49,212 nucleotides of DNA from Verrucomicrobiales bacterium (GCA_024636835.1 JAGXGH010000077.1:1-49212), one strand, 5' to 3'. Counted from the stretch's first letter, positions 41,701-49,212 are shown. Translations and numbers: made by a program. Notes: a model not told the origin generated them from the letters alone.

Positions 41701-42818
41701 ATTCCGTGTAGCTCCAAGGGGAGAGTGGCGAGTAATTCTCCTGATTCTACATTCCACGATTTTAACTCGGTCTTGTCCGCTGACAACAGAGTCTTCCTAT
41801 CCTCGCTCAGTAGCAGATAAGTTATAGGACGTTGATGGTGTTTTACCACCTTCGTTGATCCGATCGGGAGCATGGCTTTTTGAGGGCCCATAAAAATGCG
41901 ATCCAAGGTTTCTGAGAGGAGCGCATGATTTTTTCGATCGAATAGTTTGGGGTATTGGGAGTCGAAATCGGATCGGACATCTTGATCTATTTGATCATAT
42001 CCGAAATCATGAAAACCGACTGCTCTTGCTGCGTGGATGAGAGCGTCTGGAAATTCTCGAGCTTCAATCGCTCTGGCTGCTGCGGGAAGCCATGCCACCG
42101 AGGCCTCTCGAATATACGCTTCTTCCTTCTGACGTTTATTAATGTTTTTCTGATGGACGGCTATCCATGCCAGCGAGGCAAAGGTGCTGATTAGGGCGAT
42201 AGCTGTGGCACCTAGTAACGTTCGGCGTTTTCTGGCCGCCCTCTCGTGTCTGCGGTAGAGGGTGTCGAAGCCGATCTGGGAAATGCCGGCGAGAACTTTG
42301 AGGAATCCTCTTTCCTTACCATCGCCGTCTTTGCGTAGGTCGCCGGCGAGGGGTTCGAGCGGGTAGCGAAGGGCGGGGGGGAAGCATTCATCGGAGTCGG
42401 GAACTCCCGGAATGGATGTGGCGTTGGGGTCGCCGTCGAGGATGAGGGCGAGGATGTGGTTTTCTCCGCCAAGTTCTCTGAAGTCCTCGATCTCCTTGTT
42501 CACCCATTCGGATTTGGCAGAGTTTTTCGAGCAAAGGACGATGAGATAGCGGGAGTGTTCGAGTGCTTTGAGAATGGCGGGACCAAGCTCGGCGGAACCT
42601 GCGAGTTCGTCGCGGTCGCGGAAGATGGGGCGCAGGTTTTTACCGAGTACCGCGCCGTCGAACAATTCGGTGCCCTGAAATTCCTTGGGTATCGGATAGG
42701 ACTCCAACCGCTTGTGCAGCCACTGCCCCCACTTCTTGTCCTTGGACGAGTAAGAGATGAATGCCCAATAACGCATTGTGTTCGTCTGATAGCTTTTTGG
42801 GGTCGGTTCGATGTTCAT
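38697..42818 (-). CDS. TIR-transmembrane-WD40 repeat protein
   Basis: A 1373-residue protein. The TIR domain spans about residues 14-175 (MRYWAFISYSSKDKKWGQWL; LRPIFRDRDELAGSAELGPA; YLIVLCSKNSAKSEWVNKEI, with E109 as catalytic Glu candidate). One transmembrane helix lies at 201-221 (LLGATAIALISTFASLAWIA). A linker follows, then a WD40-like beta-propeller array from about 320 to 1230, with repeated units such as SLAYSADGKQIFAGGEDNTL. The last ~130 residues are helical. TIR domains of this kind can cleave NAD+ or act as adaptors. The layout suggests a membrane-tethered effector with a sensing propeller. A start at 42776 is also possible. Confidence 0.9.
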   Translation of the reverse strand: MNIEPTPKSYQTNTMRYWAFISYSSKDKKWGQWLHKRLESYPIPKEFQGTELFDGAVLGKNLRPIFRDRDELAGSAELGPAILKALEHSRYLIVLCSKNSAKSEWVNKEIEDFRELGGENHILALILDGDPNATSIPGVPDSDECFPPALRYPLEPLAGDLRKDGDGKERGFLKVLAGISQIGFDTLYRRHERAARKRRTLLGATAIALISTFASLAWIAVHQKNINKRQKEEAYIREASVAWLPAAARAIEAREFPDALIHAARAVGFHDFGYDQIDQDVRSDFDSQYPKLFDRKNHALLSETLDRIFMGPQKAMLPIGSTKVVKHHQRPITYLLLSEDRKTLLSADKTELKSWNVESGELLATLPLELHGIFPSGDPTEVFAITDGEILRVDIKSLEIVRRITFSSTGGNHFSLFLKKNLLVDAGGPNILLHDLTSGALKQKIDVSPFTIKAEISPDGKYLAALTGGYGSSVNRLRVWTLSDLKVVNEDLVGDHFMLPLKWRPNSRELLVGLRSGLMQRVAIPSFERVAFEDGHDEQILSMTNIGDNLLATGSSDNTICLWDANTGQLLHRTIAQPFDIKALVYDEQSSLFYGALGNNNVFNPSDEQVLGVSQGLIQVYRRDEEGLEADNIPFYDNAVALPDGTMISISPGGLLRKWTNGFSSVSEPMESAHEALKAMDVHPLGREFCLSGTSDQIEFRDTSTLKLLRQFATGQGKIKSLAYSADGKQIFAGGEDNTLVIFDSTTGKRIQNLNLGDIKQNWADILAANPNGNKLAVAGVENKVVEFSASTREIVSQIPCKGQPVAIGYDSSGRYLTIATSWTLTVWDTKNNRPEFTKKDFDDPLTNLQWSRAGNTLVFSSGRYIYVSEPLHGEILGKILAHEARVRSLSLFPCGRLLASTGENGEIRLWDISLGDEVGMLAKGRSHLSSLHLSPDHKHLYAVEDFSSLFKVDCESMHVTKLRSLDEGKIYDLDLIPGGKNIVAPIFVRKKEGGKSLYWGGLEFIKPDGVEHQRRTHPIWSVSYSPSGKELLYGSYFGRVAELNLQSGQEKAFKEFGANIYSVAYSKNGKIVAAGDITGRLSVYSVDTNEELFSVKAHIDYIRDIQFIPGSGLIASCADDGNVIIRQAKDGSKARTILHSDKQVFSIRLSNDGKHLYAGGEEGVLYKFSTTDWSLVNSFRVPRNKSIDSIEERKKSPELIIASGRNLYFMPKERSTHVDLASYLSNAWYTYDDSGKLNASSSISKSLLPSANSGIHLLNEERSLLMSILQNKSHTDHNITKLYDYYLLNRSFNGCAALMNADQSSVLDGRRLLTLAYFECAPNDRETVFPSLLKLVKQTPWGKRNISSASSIRTLELDNELQELLIEYLVKQ

Positions 42819-42999
42819 CGATCATATTGCTTTAGCGGCAAACAGGCCAATAGTTTCTGCCTGTTCTCGATATCAGGATACTGTTAAAAAATAGAAACCT
42901 CCAAGCCTAATGAAATGTGGGGATGGTTGATGTGTCTTTGGCTGTTTTTGGGACATTGACGTCAAGCATCTAGTTGTCTTAGATCGATGATTCTTTTTC

Positions 43000-43170
43000 G
43001 ACTCATCAGTCGCTTAGCTGAGAGAAATAACGCTCTGTTGACGGACAACGAAGTGACCGATTGCTCCATTGTGAGATGTTCAAGAAATGACTTCAAACGG
43101 CAAAACAGGCGTGTTGGTATGAGTTACACCTCCGACTGCAAATACCCCACAACACGAGGAATACAAAAAT
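43000..43170 (+). pseudogene. Remnants of host-attachment-like gene and small membrane peptide flank
   Basis: 43000-43071 matches 25207-25281, inside the host-attachment-like gene, with substitutions and small gaps. It then jumps to sequence matching the end of the 41-residue peptide gene and its flank (AGATGTTCAAGAAATGACTT and onward, from 25787). The dodecin gene is missing. From 42819 to 42999 nothing is recognised. Confidence 0.8.
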
Positions 43171-44025
43171 CAAATCAACGGATTTCCAAGTGTCGCCAGA
43201 CAAAGAATGCAAACTCAGCGAGCATCCGACCAAAATAGATCCTTTCTACAAGTCGAAGAAAGACTACCGCAAGCGGATCGAGGAAGGAGTTGAGGAATTG
43301 AGCGAGCTCCAACGGATGAATTACGTGTCCAATCGGCACGCGATTCTTCTCATCTTTCAAGCGATGGACGCGGCCGGAAAGGACGGGGCGATCCGTCACG
43401 TGATGTCCGCCTGAATCCACAGGGCTGTCAGGTGTTCAGTTTCAAACAGCCGAGCTCCGAAGAACTTGAACACGATTTTCTATGGCGCACGACCTGCCGT
43501 TTGCCGGAGCGTGGACGGATTGGAATATTCAACCGATCCTACTACGAGGAGGTGCTCGTTGTTCGCGTTCATCCGGAAATACTGCGCAGTCAGCGCTTGC
43601 CCGCCGGATCGATCGAAGGGCAGGCTATTTGGGAGCAGCGATACCGTTCCATCGTCGATCATGAGGCACATCTCCATCGCAACGGCACGCGGATTATTAA
43701 GTTCTTTCTCCACTTGTCGAAGGACGAACAACGCGAACGCTTTCTGGATCGCATCGATGAACCGGATAAGAACTGGAAGTTCAGCATGGGGGATGTGAGC
43801 GAGCGCGAGCACTGGGACGATTACATGGAAGCGTATGAGGCATGCCTCAACGCGACAAGCACGGCTGATGCTCCTTGGTATGTCGTTCCCGCCGACAGCA
43901 AGAAGAATGCAAGGCTGATCATTTCCCAGATCATTGTCGATACCATGAAGGGATTGAAGATGAGTTATCCGACCGTCGACAAGGCGCGGCAAAAAGAATT
44001 GCAGGCTATTCGCAAAGAACTTTAA
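43163..44025 (+). pseudogene. Second PPK2 copy, start lost and frameshifted
   Basis: About 93% identical to the intact PPK2 at protein level by eye. The ATG region is changed to GGAATACAAAAATC. A 2-bp loss near 43410 gives a TGA just after HVMS. The Walker A motif lies before the break; the lid and the rest of the protein lie in a shifted but uninterrupted frame. Most amino acid changes are conservative, which means the copy was under selection until recently. Confidence 0.88.
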
Positions 44026-44084
44026 TCCAAACGCAAATCATTGGCCTCATTTTCTGAGTCCTTCTCGGCTAGGGAGGGTTGTGC

Positions 44085-44108
44085 ACCATGGGGTGAAGAC
44101 CCCATGGT
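44085..44108. promoter_or_regulatory. GGGT/ACCC-type dyad, copy h (perfect 10-bp arms)
   Basis: ACCATGGGGT-GAAG-ACCCCATGGT, the most complete member of the family, 63 bp before the RpiB fusion start. It extends copy d (ATGGGGT-GTAG-ACCCCAT) by three base pairs on each side. Confidence 0.7.
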
Positions 44109-44171
44109 TTTCAGCTAATCGGTAGAGCTACCATTCGGTCATCAAGATGATACTGACCCACAGCAGCTAAG

Positions 44172-45419
44172 ATGAAAGTTCAGGATTGCCTCAAACTTAA
44201 GACCACCAAGGTCATCGGTATTGCAGCCGATCACGGCGGGCATGAGTTGAAGAAATATCTGACAATGATGCTTCGCGAAGCTGGGGCACAGGTGATCGAT
44301 TTCGGTGACAAGGAACTGGTTCCGGAAGATGATTATCCTAATTTTGTGATTCCCATGGCGCATGCTGTTGCAGCAGGACAAGTTGATCAAGGGATAGCCA
44401 TTTGTGGCAGCGGGGTCGGTGCTTGCGTGGTCGCCAACAAAGTGAACGGGGTGCGAGCCTGCCTGATTCATGATCCTTTTTCGGCTCGACAGGGAGTCGA
44501 GGACGACGATCTCAATCTCATTTGTCTCGGTGGCCTTGTGGTGGGCCAAGCGCTTGCATGGGAACTGGTGCGGCGATTTCTGACCAGCAGTTTTTCTGGT
44601 AAGGCTCGCCATCGGCGCCGACTGGAAAAGGTATCAGATCTTGAGAACAGCCCTGCTCCAGATTTCATCACAGCCAGGGATGTCGCGAGGCAAACCTGCT
44701 GCCCGTCTGGGGTGAATTTACCGCTCAAGATCTATCTCATTCGCCATGGCGAAACCGAATGGACGTTTTCCCGTCGATACACCGGACTGACCGACCTCCC
44801 ACTGACCGCGCTGGGTGAGGATGAGGTGAGGGAGTGGGGACATCGTTTTTTTAACATTCCCTTTTCCCATGTCTTGACCAGTCCTCGTCAACGCGCCCGA
44901 CGAACCTGCGAGTTGGTGGGTTTGGCAGAAGCAGCAGTGATTGATGAGGATCTCGCGGAATGGAGCTACGGTGATTATGAAGGAAAGCAATTCGTCGATA
45001 TTCGAGAGCAAAGGCCGACGTGGAATGTATATCACGATGGTTGCCCGAACGGGGAATCACCCGCCCAGATATCCGACCGCGCCGACCGACTCATCACCCG
45101 TTTACGGAGTTTGAGCGGAAATGTAGCGCTGTTCTCGCACGGCCAGTTCAGCAGTGTCCTGGCTGCTCGATGGATAGGATTACCCGTGATACATGGTCGA
45201 AATTTTCCTCTCGATACCGCATCGCTCGGCATTCTCAAAAACGACGCCCATCATCCCGAAGTACCAGTAATCGAACTCTGGAATTCCGCCCCGCATGAGG
45301 CCACTCATCAGAATTTCGTCGCCCCAAATCCTGAATTGTCGGTGAAGCAGCGTGCGATTCAACAATGGGATAACGAAGGCGGGGAGATTCCCGACGCGAC
45401 GCCAACACGTGATGAGTGA
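44172..45419 (+). CDS. RpiB/LacAB-type isomerase fused to histidine phosphatase
   Basis: A 415-residue fusion. Residues 1-150 are a ribose-5-phosphate isomerase B/LacAB fold: IAADHGGHELK, the catalytic Cys78 in IAICGSGVGACVVANKV, and RACLIHDPFSARQG. After a linker, residues 187-375 are a phosphoglycerate-mutase-type phosphatase with IYLIRHGETEW (H192), LTSPRQRARRTCEL and ALFSHGQFSSVLAA. RpiB interconverts ribose and ribulose 5-phosphate. The phosphatase half might act on the product or on a related sugar phosphate (inference). The GH130 gene overlaps its end by 8 bp. Confidence 0.9.
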   Translation: MKVQDCLKLKTTKVIGIAADHGGHELKKYLTMMLREAGAQVIDFGDKELVPEDDYPNFVIPMAHAVAAGQVDQGIAICGSGVGACVVANKVNGVRACLIHDPFSARQGVEDDDLNLICLGGLVVGQALAWELVRRFLTSSFSGKARHRRRLEKVSDLENSPAPDFITARDVARQTCCPSGVNLPLKIYLIRHGETEWTFSRRYTGLTDLPLTALGEDEVREWGHRFFNIPFSHVLTSPRQRARRTCELVGLAEAAVIDEDLAEWSYGDYEGKQFVDIREQRPTWNVYHDGCPNGESPAQISDRADRLITRLRSLSGNVALFSHGQFSSVLAARWIGLPVIHGRNFPLDTASLGILKNDAHHPEVPVIELWNSAPHEATHQNFVAPNPELSVKQRAIQQWDNEGGEIPDATPTRDE

Positions 45420-46494
45420 TTTTCAACTCAAGCGACTAGGGCTGATCATGGAGCCCGAGCCGGGCAATCCTTACGAGGTCGAAGGAACGCTGAATCCCGC
45501 GGCGGTTCGTGGACCTGATGGTCAGCTCTATCTTTTTCCAAGGCTCGTCGCGGAGGGGAACTATTCGCGAATTGGAATTGTGCGAGTGAAGTTCAATGAG
45601 CTTGGCGATCCGATTGGAGTCGAACGGCTCGGGATTGCTTTGGAACCTGAAGCTGACTACGAGCTGCGACCTGATGGAAGCGGCGGTTGTGAGGATGCTC
45701 GCGTCACGTTTGTCGAATCGCTTAAGCAGTATGTGATGACCTATACGGCACTCTCGCTCATTGGGCCGCGGATTGCGCTGGCGATGTCGAAAGACTTGTT
45801 CCACTGGAAGCGAATCGGACTCGCTGCGTTCGAGCCGTATCGGGGTATCGACTTTGTGAACGTCGATAACAAGGATGCCTGCATTTTCCCCGTCACCACC
45901 CCCAACCATGCGGGCAAATTCCAGCTGACCATGCTCCATCGCCCGCTTTTCCCCGGCACCCTGCCCGAGGACAAGGCCAGTGCTCATCTCGAGCGTTTGG
46001 TTGATCTCGAGCACGAAAGTATCTGGATTTCCCAATGCCCCATGCCTACCGAAGATGTCGAACCATATCAGCCTGGGTTATTTAATTCCCATCAACGGCT
46101 GGCTACCCCTGTATATCCTTGGGAAATTCTCAAAATCGGCGCAGGCGCTCCGCCCGTATTGACCCGTCACGGTTGGTTGATCGTTTATCACGGCGTCAGC
46201 AAAGCCCACGGTCCCAAGCAGGCCGGACGCGATCTCTGCTACTCAGCGGGCGTGATGATTCTCTCCGAAGAGCAACCTCGCATCATTCGCTATCGTTCCC
46301 CCGAGCCCGTCCTCACACCCTCTTCGCCCGAGGAACTGCAAGGAACCATTGCCAACGTCGTTTTCCCGACCGGAATCGACCGCCGCGACGACCTCGGCTC
46401 ACCCGACCGATTCGATGTTTATTACGGCATGGCAGATAGCCGAATCGGCGTGGCGCGACTGGATCTTCCGGAATCCCTGCCTGATCCTGTTTAG
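45412..46494 (+). CDS. GH130-family glycoside phosphorylase or hydrolase
   Basis: A 360-residue five-bladed beta-propeller enzyme without a signal peptide. Typical segments are VEGTLNPAAVRGPDGQLYLF, SGGCEDARVTFVESL (catalytic-site Asp/Arg region), GWLIVYHGVSKAHGPKQ and YSAGVMIL. Family GH130 mostly phosphorolyses beta-mannosides, giving mannose 1-phosphate; some members hydrolyse. The ATG at 45412 overlaps the isomerase-phosphatase stop (ATGAGTGA), so the two are co-translated. Sugar phosphates released by the enzyme could feed the upstream fusion (inference). Confidence 0.88.
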   Translation: MSDFQLKRLGLIMEPEPGNPYEVEGTLNPAAVRGPDGQLYLFPRLVAEGNYSRIGIVRVKFNELGDPIGVERLGIALEPEADYELRPDGSGGCEDARVTFVESLKQYVMTYTALSLIGPRIALAMSKDLFHWKRIGLAAFEPYRGIDFVNVDNKDACIFPVTTPNHAGKFQLTMLHRPLFPGTLPEDKASAHLERLVDLEHESIWISQCPMPTEDVEPYQPGLFNSHQRLATPVYPWEILKIGAGAPPVLTRHGWLIVYHGVSKAHGPKQAGRDLCYSAGVMILSEEQPRIIRYRSPEPVLTPSSPEELQGTIANVVFPTGIDRRDDLGSPDRFDVYYGMADSRIGVARLDLPESLPDPV

Positions 46495-46675
46495 CAGAAA
46501 AGTATCCTGCACTTGCGCACACGCGCTGCTGAGATTGTATCAGCCCTTCGTCATCCGGCGACTGTGTGCTCACACCACCGGAAAAGAATTCAGCGATGAC
46601 GCGGATCACTTCCAGTTATTGATTCAACTGCAAGTTTGGTCTTGGACTGTCCAATGCTTTCAACCATATTTTCAT

Positions 46676-46707
46676 TGGATAGCTGGATAGCTGGATAGCT
46701 GGATAGC
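46676..46707 (+). repeat. Four-copy 8-bp tandem repeat
   Basis: Four exact copies of TGGATAGC in the 332-bp gap between GH130 and the esterase. The unit length is not a multiple of three and no ORF spans it, so it is likely a slippage-prone spacer. The rest of 46495-46826 shows no gene. Confidence 0.85.
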
Positions 46708-46826
46708 CCGTTCTGCTGCTTACAAACCAAATTTCAAAACAAGTTGTCCGCCCCCCCTCGTGTTTCAGCCACAAAACCAGTCTCCCTCCCGGACAATTTA
46801 ACTGTTATGGACATGGACGGAAAAAA

Positions 46827-48074
46827 ATGAAGAAAACATCAATCGTAAGTTGTTACTTATGGCTGCTCGTGGCCGCAATTAGTGGTTTTGGTGCGCCATA
46901 CACTTTTGCCGCCGATAACAACCGAATCCATCGGGCTGAGTCACTGCCCAAGACCACACCTTGGAATCTTAAAGAGCTAAGTAAGTGCCCGGATTTTGAG
47001 TGGGCCGAGGGTAAGAGCATTCGCTCTCTCTATTTTAAAAGCGAACCCTATAAGGGTAAGACCACCCGTGTGTTTGCATACTATGCCACGCCGGGAACGC
47101 TGTCAGGGGATCCTTCCAATGATAAGAATCTACCGGCAATCGTGCTTGTCCATGGGGGCGGTGGGACCGCCTTCTCTAAATGGGTAGAGTTATGGGCATC
47201 AAGAGGATATGCGGCTATCGCGATGGATCTTACAGGCTGCGGGCCGGGTAGGACTCGGCTTGAAGACGGCGGGCCGGAGATGGATCACGATATGATGTTC
47301 GCTACAATTGATAAGCCGGTCACCGAGCAATGGACGTATCACGCTGTTGCGAATGTGATCCGGGCTCATTCACTCATACTGTCTTTTCCTGAAGTCGATT
47401 CAGGCCGGAGTGCCCTCACAGGCATTAGTTGGGGTGGTTACCTTACATGTATCGTGGCAGGAATAGACAATCGATTCAAAGCGGCAGTGCCCGTATATGG
47501 ATGCGGATTTCTTCATGAAAACAGCGCCTGGCTTAACGAGTTCGCGAAGATGTCGGCTGAGAGCAGGGAGAAATGGGTTCAGCTTTGGGATCCCTCACAA
47601 TATGTGGGTTCAGCCGCTATGCCGATGCTGTTTGTGAGTGGAGGCAAAGACTTCGCCTACCCTCCCGACAGTTATGCAAAGACATATGCACTTGTTCGGT
47701 CGAGCAAGAACATTCGCTTCGTGTCGAACCTGCCGCATGGCCATATCTTTGACCGTCCCAAGACCATTGAAGTCTTTATTGAGCAGTATCTGAACAAGGG
47801 CACTCCGCTCGCGAAGCTAGGTCACCTCGAGAGAGAGAAAGACCAGATCAGCGCTACGGTCGAGAGCGAGACAAAGCTGCTTACCGCGGAGCTTCACTAT
47901 ACCTTGGACGAGCTTCCCGGAACCCCAAAGACTCGAAAGTGGGTCACACAACCGGCGACCATTAGGAAGAACAAAATCGTCGCCGATTTGCCCCCTGAGA
48001 AATTCACGATCTGTTTTTTGACTGTCACAGACGAACGCAACACCACCGTCTCCAGTTCTCTCCTCTTTCCGTGA
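46827..48074 (+). CDS. Secreted alpha/beta hydrolase (acetyl-xylan-esterase / peptidase S9-like)
   Basis: A 415-residue protein with a signal peptide (SIVSCYLWLLVAAISGFG to AYTFAA-like cleavage region). The hydrolase fold has LVHGGGGTAFSKW (oxyanion region), a nucleophile elbow GISWGGY, Asp in VSGGKDFAYP and His in LPHGHIF. The last ~85 residues form a beta-rich tail. Related exported proteins act as carbohydrate esterases or peptidases; the substrate is not certain. It stands alone after a 332-bp gap. Confidence 0.87.
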   Translation: MKKTSIVSCYLWLLVAAISGFGAPYTFAADNNRIHRAESLPKTTPWNLKELSKCPDFEWAEGKSIRSLYFKSEPYKGKTTRVFAYYATPGTLSGDPSNDKNLPAIVLVHGGGGTAFSKWVELWASRGYAAIAMDLTGCGPGRTRLEDGGPEMDHDMMFATIDKPVTEQWTYHAVANVIRAHSLILSFPEVDSGRSALTGISWGGYLTCIVAGIDNRFKAAVPVYGCGFLHENSAWLNEFAKMSAESREKWVQLWDPSQYVGSAAMPMLFVSGGKDFAYPPDSYAKTYALVRSSKNIRFVSNLPHGHIFDRPKTIEVFIEQYLNKGTPLAKLGHLEREKDQISATVESETKLLTAELHYTLDELPGTPKTRKWVTQPATIRKNKIVADLPPEKFTICFLTVTDERNTTVSSSLLFP

Positions 48075-48304
48075 GTTAAGAACCATAACAATAAGCCACT
48101 GCACAGAACCCCTGACGCGATCCGAGCCGAAATGTCCATGACCATTCAACCTTCATCCATGAAGTCAACGCTCGCCCCCCGGTCAGGGATTGGTGCGCTA
48201 TGACGTTGCTAATAGATGAGCGCCAGAAGTTATATCGTCGATGTACTACGCTCACCTCTTGTCCCATCCCACCGAACCCGAGCGCGTACTACGCGTCAGA
48301 TCAT

Positions 48305-48320
48305 TACCAAGATTTGGTAT
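48305..48320. repeat. Second copy of the ATACCAAATCTTGGTA palindrome
   Basis: TACCAAGATTTGGTAT here is the exact reverse complement of 16 bases at 13061-13076. It lies 17 bp past the stop of rlmN. The rest of 48075-48336 shows no gene. Confidence 0.5.
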
Positions 48321-48336
48321 TATTCCGCTGAGCTGA

Positions 48337-49212
48337 CTAGGCGCGTTTCCGCTTCGCGGCCTTGAGCATTCCGCACCCGGCGGCGACGTCGATGCCGCGG
48401 CGCTGGCGGAAGGTGCAGGGGAAGCCTGCTTCGCGGAGGATGCGTTGGAATTCGCTGCCCGCTTCGCTGGGTTTCCCAGAGTATCCGCCGGTTGGGTTGA
48501 GCGGGATGATGTTGATGTGGGCATCGATGCCTTCCAACAATTTGGCGAGTCGATGTGCGGTTTCGGGTGAGTCGTTTTTGCCGTCGATCAGCGTCCACTC
48601 GTAGAAAATGCGTTTGCCGGTGGTTTTGCCGTAGCGACGACAGGCATCGATGAGGGTTTCGAGGTTCCAGCGCTTACTGGCGGGGACGAGGGCAGCGCGT
48701 TCTTCTTCGGTGGATCCGTGAAGGCTGACGGCGAGACGATAGGGGCTGTTTTCAGCCGCCATGCGGTCGATGCCGGGAACGACGCCGACGGTGCTGATGG
48801 CGATTCTTGAAGCGCCGATGCCGATACCGCCGCGGTCGGAGATGATGTCGAGGGCGCGCATCACGGCATCGATGTTGTGAAGAGGTTCACCCATGCCCAT
48901 CATCACCAGATTGCGGACGCGCTTTTCGGGATGGAGTTTTTTGAGCACGCGACGGGCATGAAGCACCTGGGCGACGATTTCTCCTGGACGCAGATGGCGG
49001 GAGAATCCCATCTGACCGGTGGCGCAAAAGACGCAGCCCATTGCGCAGCCGGCCTGTGAGCTGACGCAGACGGTATGGCGTCCCTCGTATCCCATGAGGA
49101 CGGTTTCAATGGTTTGTCCGTCGTTGAGTTTGAGGAGGAACTTATGCGTCAGGCCGTCGGAGCTGGGGATGTCGTCGACGAGTGCCGGGGCATCGAGGAA
49201 GAAGGGTTTGCC
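48337..49212 (-). CDS. rlmN: 23S rRNA (adenine2503-C2)-methyltransferase RlmN (5' end outside window)
   Basis: A radical-SAM methyltransferase that methylates A2503 of 23S rRNA (and A37 of some tRNAs). The CxxxCxxC cluster motif is in SQAGCAMGCVFCATGQMGF. MMGMGEPLHNID, AVSLHGSTEEERAALVP and the C-terminal Cys in GIDVAAGCGML (mono-methylated intermediate Cys) follow. The frame stays open past 49095 to the right edge (FFLDAPALVDDIPSSDGL and TIETVLM), so the N-terminal ~60-80 residues lie outside. Confidence 0.95.
   Translation of the reverse strand, partial: GKPFFLDAPALVDDIPSSDGLTHKFLLKLNDGQTIETVLMGYEGRHTVCVSSQAGCAMGCVFCATGQMGFSRHLRPGEIVAQVLHARRVLKKLHPEKRVRNLVMMGMGEPLHNIDAVMRALDIISDRGGIGIGASRIAISTVGVVPGIDRMAAENSPYRLAVSLHGSTEEERAALVPASKRWNLETLIDACRRYGKTTGKRIFYEWTLIDGKNDSPETAHRLAKLLEGIDAHINIIPLNPTGGYSGKPSEAGSEFQRILREAGFPCTFRQRRGIDVAAGCGMLKAAKRKRA

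Noticed and set aside
46676..46707. Short tandem repeats considered as a CRISPR array
   Set aside because: The units are 8 bp and directly adjacent, with no spacers; no cas genes are present.

Overview
The window looks like one contig of a Verrucomicrobiota-type bacterium; a planctomycete or lentisphaere is the main alternative. The reasons are a secreted sulfatase beside GH78, GH95 and GH130 carbohydrate enzymes, moderately high GC, few clear Shine-Dalgarno sites, and a large set of small stress proteins. This assignment is inferred from gene content only. No rRNA, tRNA, CRISPR array or transposase was seen.

Layout. (1) 1-9.8 kb is a polysaccharide-use locus: a sulfatase (cut by the left edge), a GH78 alpha-L-rhamnosidase, an SRPBCC protein, an AraC regulator, a secreted TIM-barrel epimerase-like protein and a GH95 alpha-L-fucosidase. 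Together they suggest attack on sulfated rhamnose/fucose glycans. (2) 9.9-13 kb is a sulfane-sulfur module: TauE-like exporter, DsrE-like protein and persulfide dioxygenase-rhodanese, divergent from an ArsR regulator. (3) 13-30 kb is a stress-protein island: LpxR-like protein, quinone oxidoreductase-like MDR, DJ-1/PfpI protein, YqjD/YqjE/YqjK-like trio, CAP protein, KtrAB potassium uptake, APC permease, a DUF3309-like peptide, PRC-barrel protein, host-attachment-like protein, dodecin, PPK2, DUF2254 protein and NhaA. (4) 29.6-35.3 kb is sensory: a stand-alone CheB domain, a CheB-CheR-PAS hybrid and a PAS histidine kinase. (5) 35.9-42.8 kb is a signalling or conflict locus: a RyR-TPR-Rossmann-class III cyclase protein, a broken TIR gene, inverted TPR debris and a large membrane TIR-WD40 protein. 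(6) 43-49.2 kb holds a decayed second copy of the host-attachment-to-PPK2 segment, an RpiB-histidine phosphatase fusion, a GH130 enzyme, a secreted esterase and RlmN (cut by the right edge).

Two themes link the middle of the window. First, a short dyad with core GGGT-N3/4-ACCC (often extended to ATGGGGT...ACCCCAT) occurs eight times in non-coding DNA, usually 26-140 bp before a stress-type gene, and looks like the operator of one regulon. Second, 3' or 5' scraps of the same stress genes recur as decaying copies. Two separate scraps share the same MDR-to-DJ-1 deletion junction, so an already deleted cassette was itself copied.

The best candidate for an undescribed system is the cyclase plus TIR locus at 35.9-42.8 kb. 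It resembles cyclic-nucleotide/TIR immunity in parts list but not in architecture.
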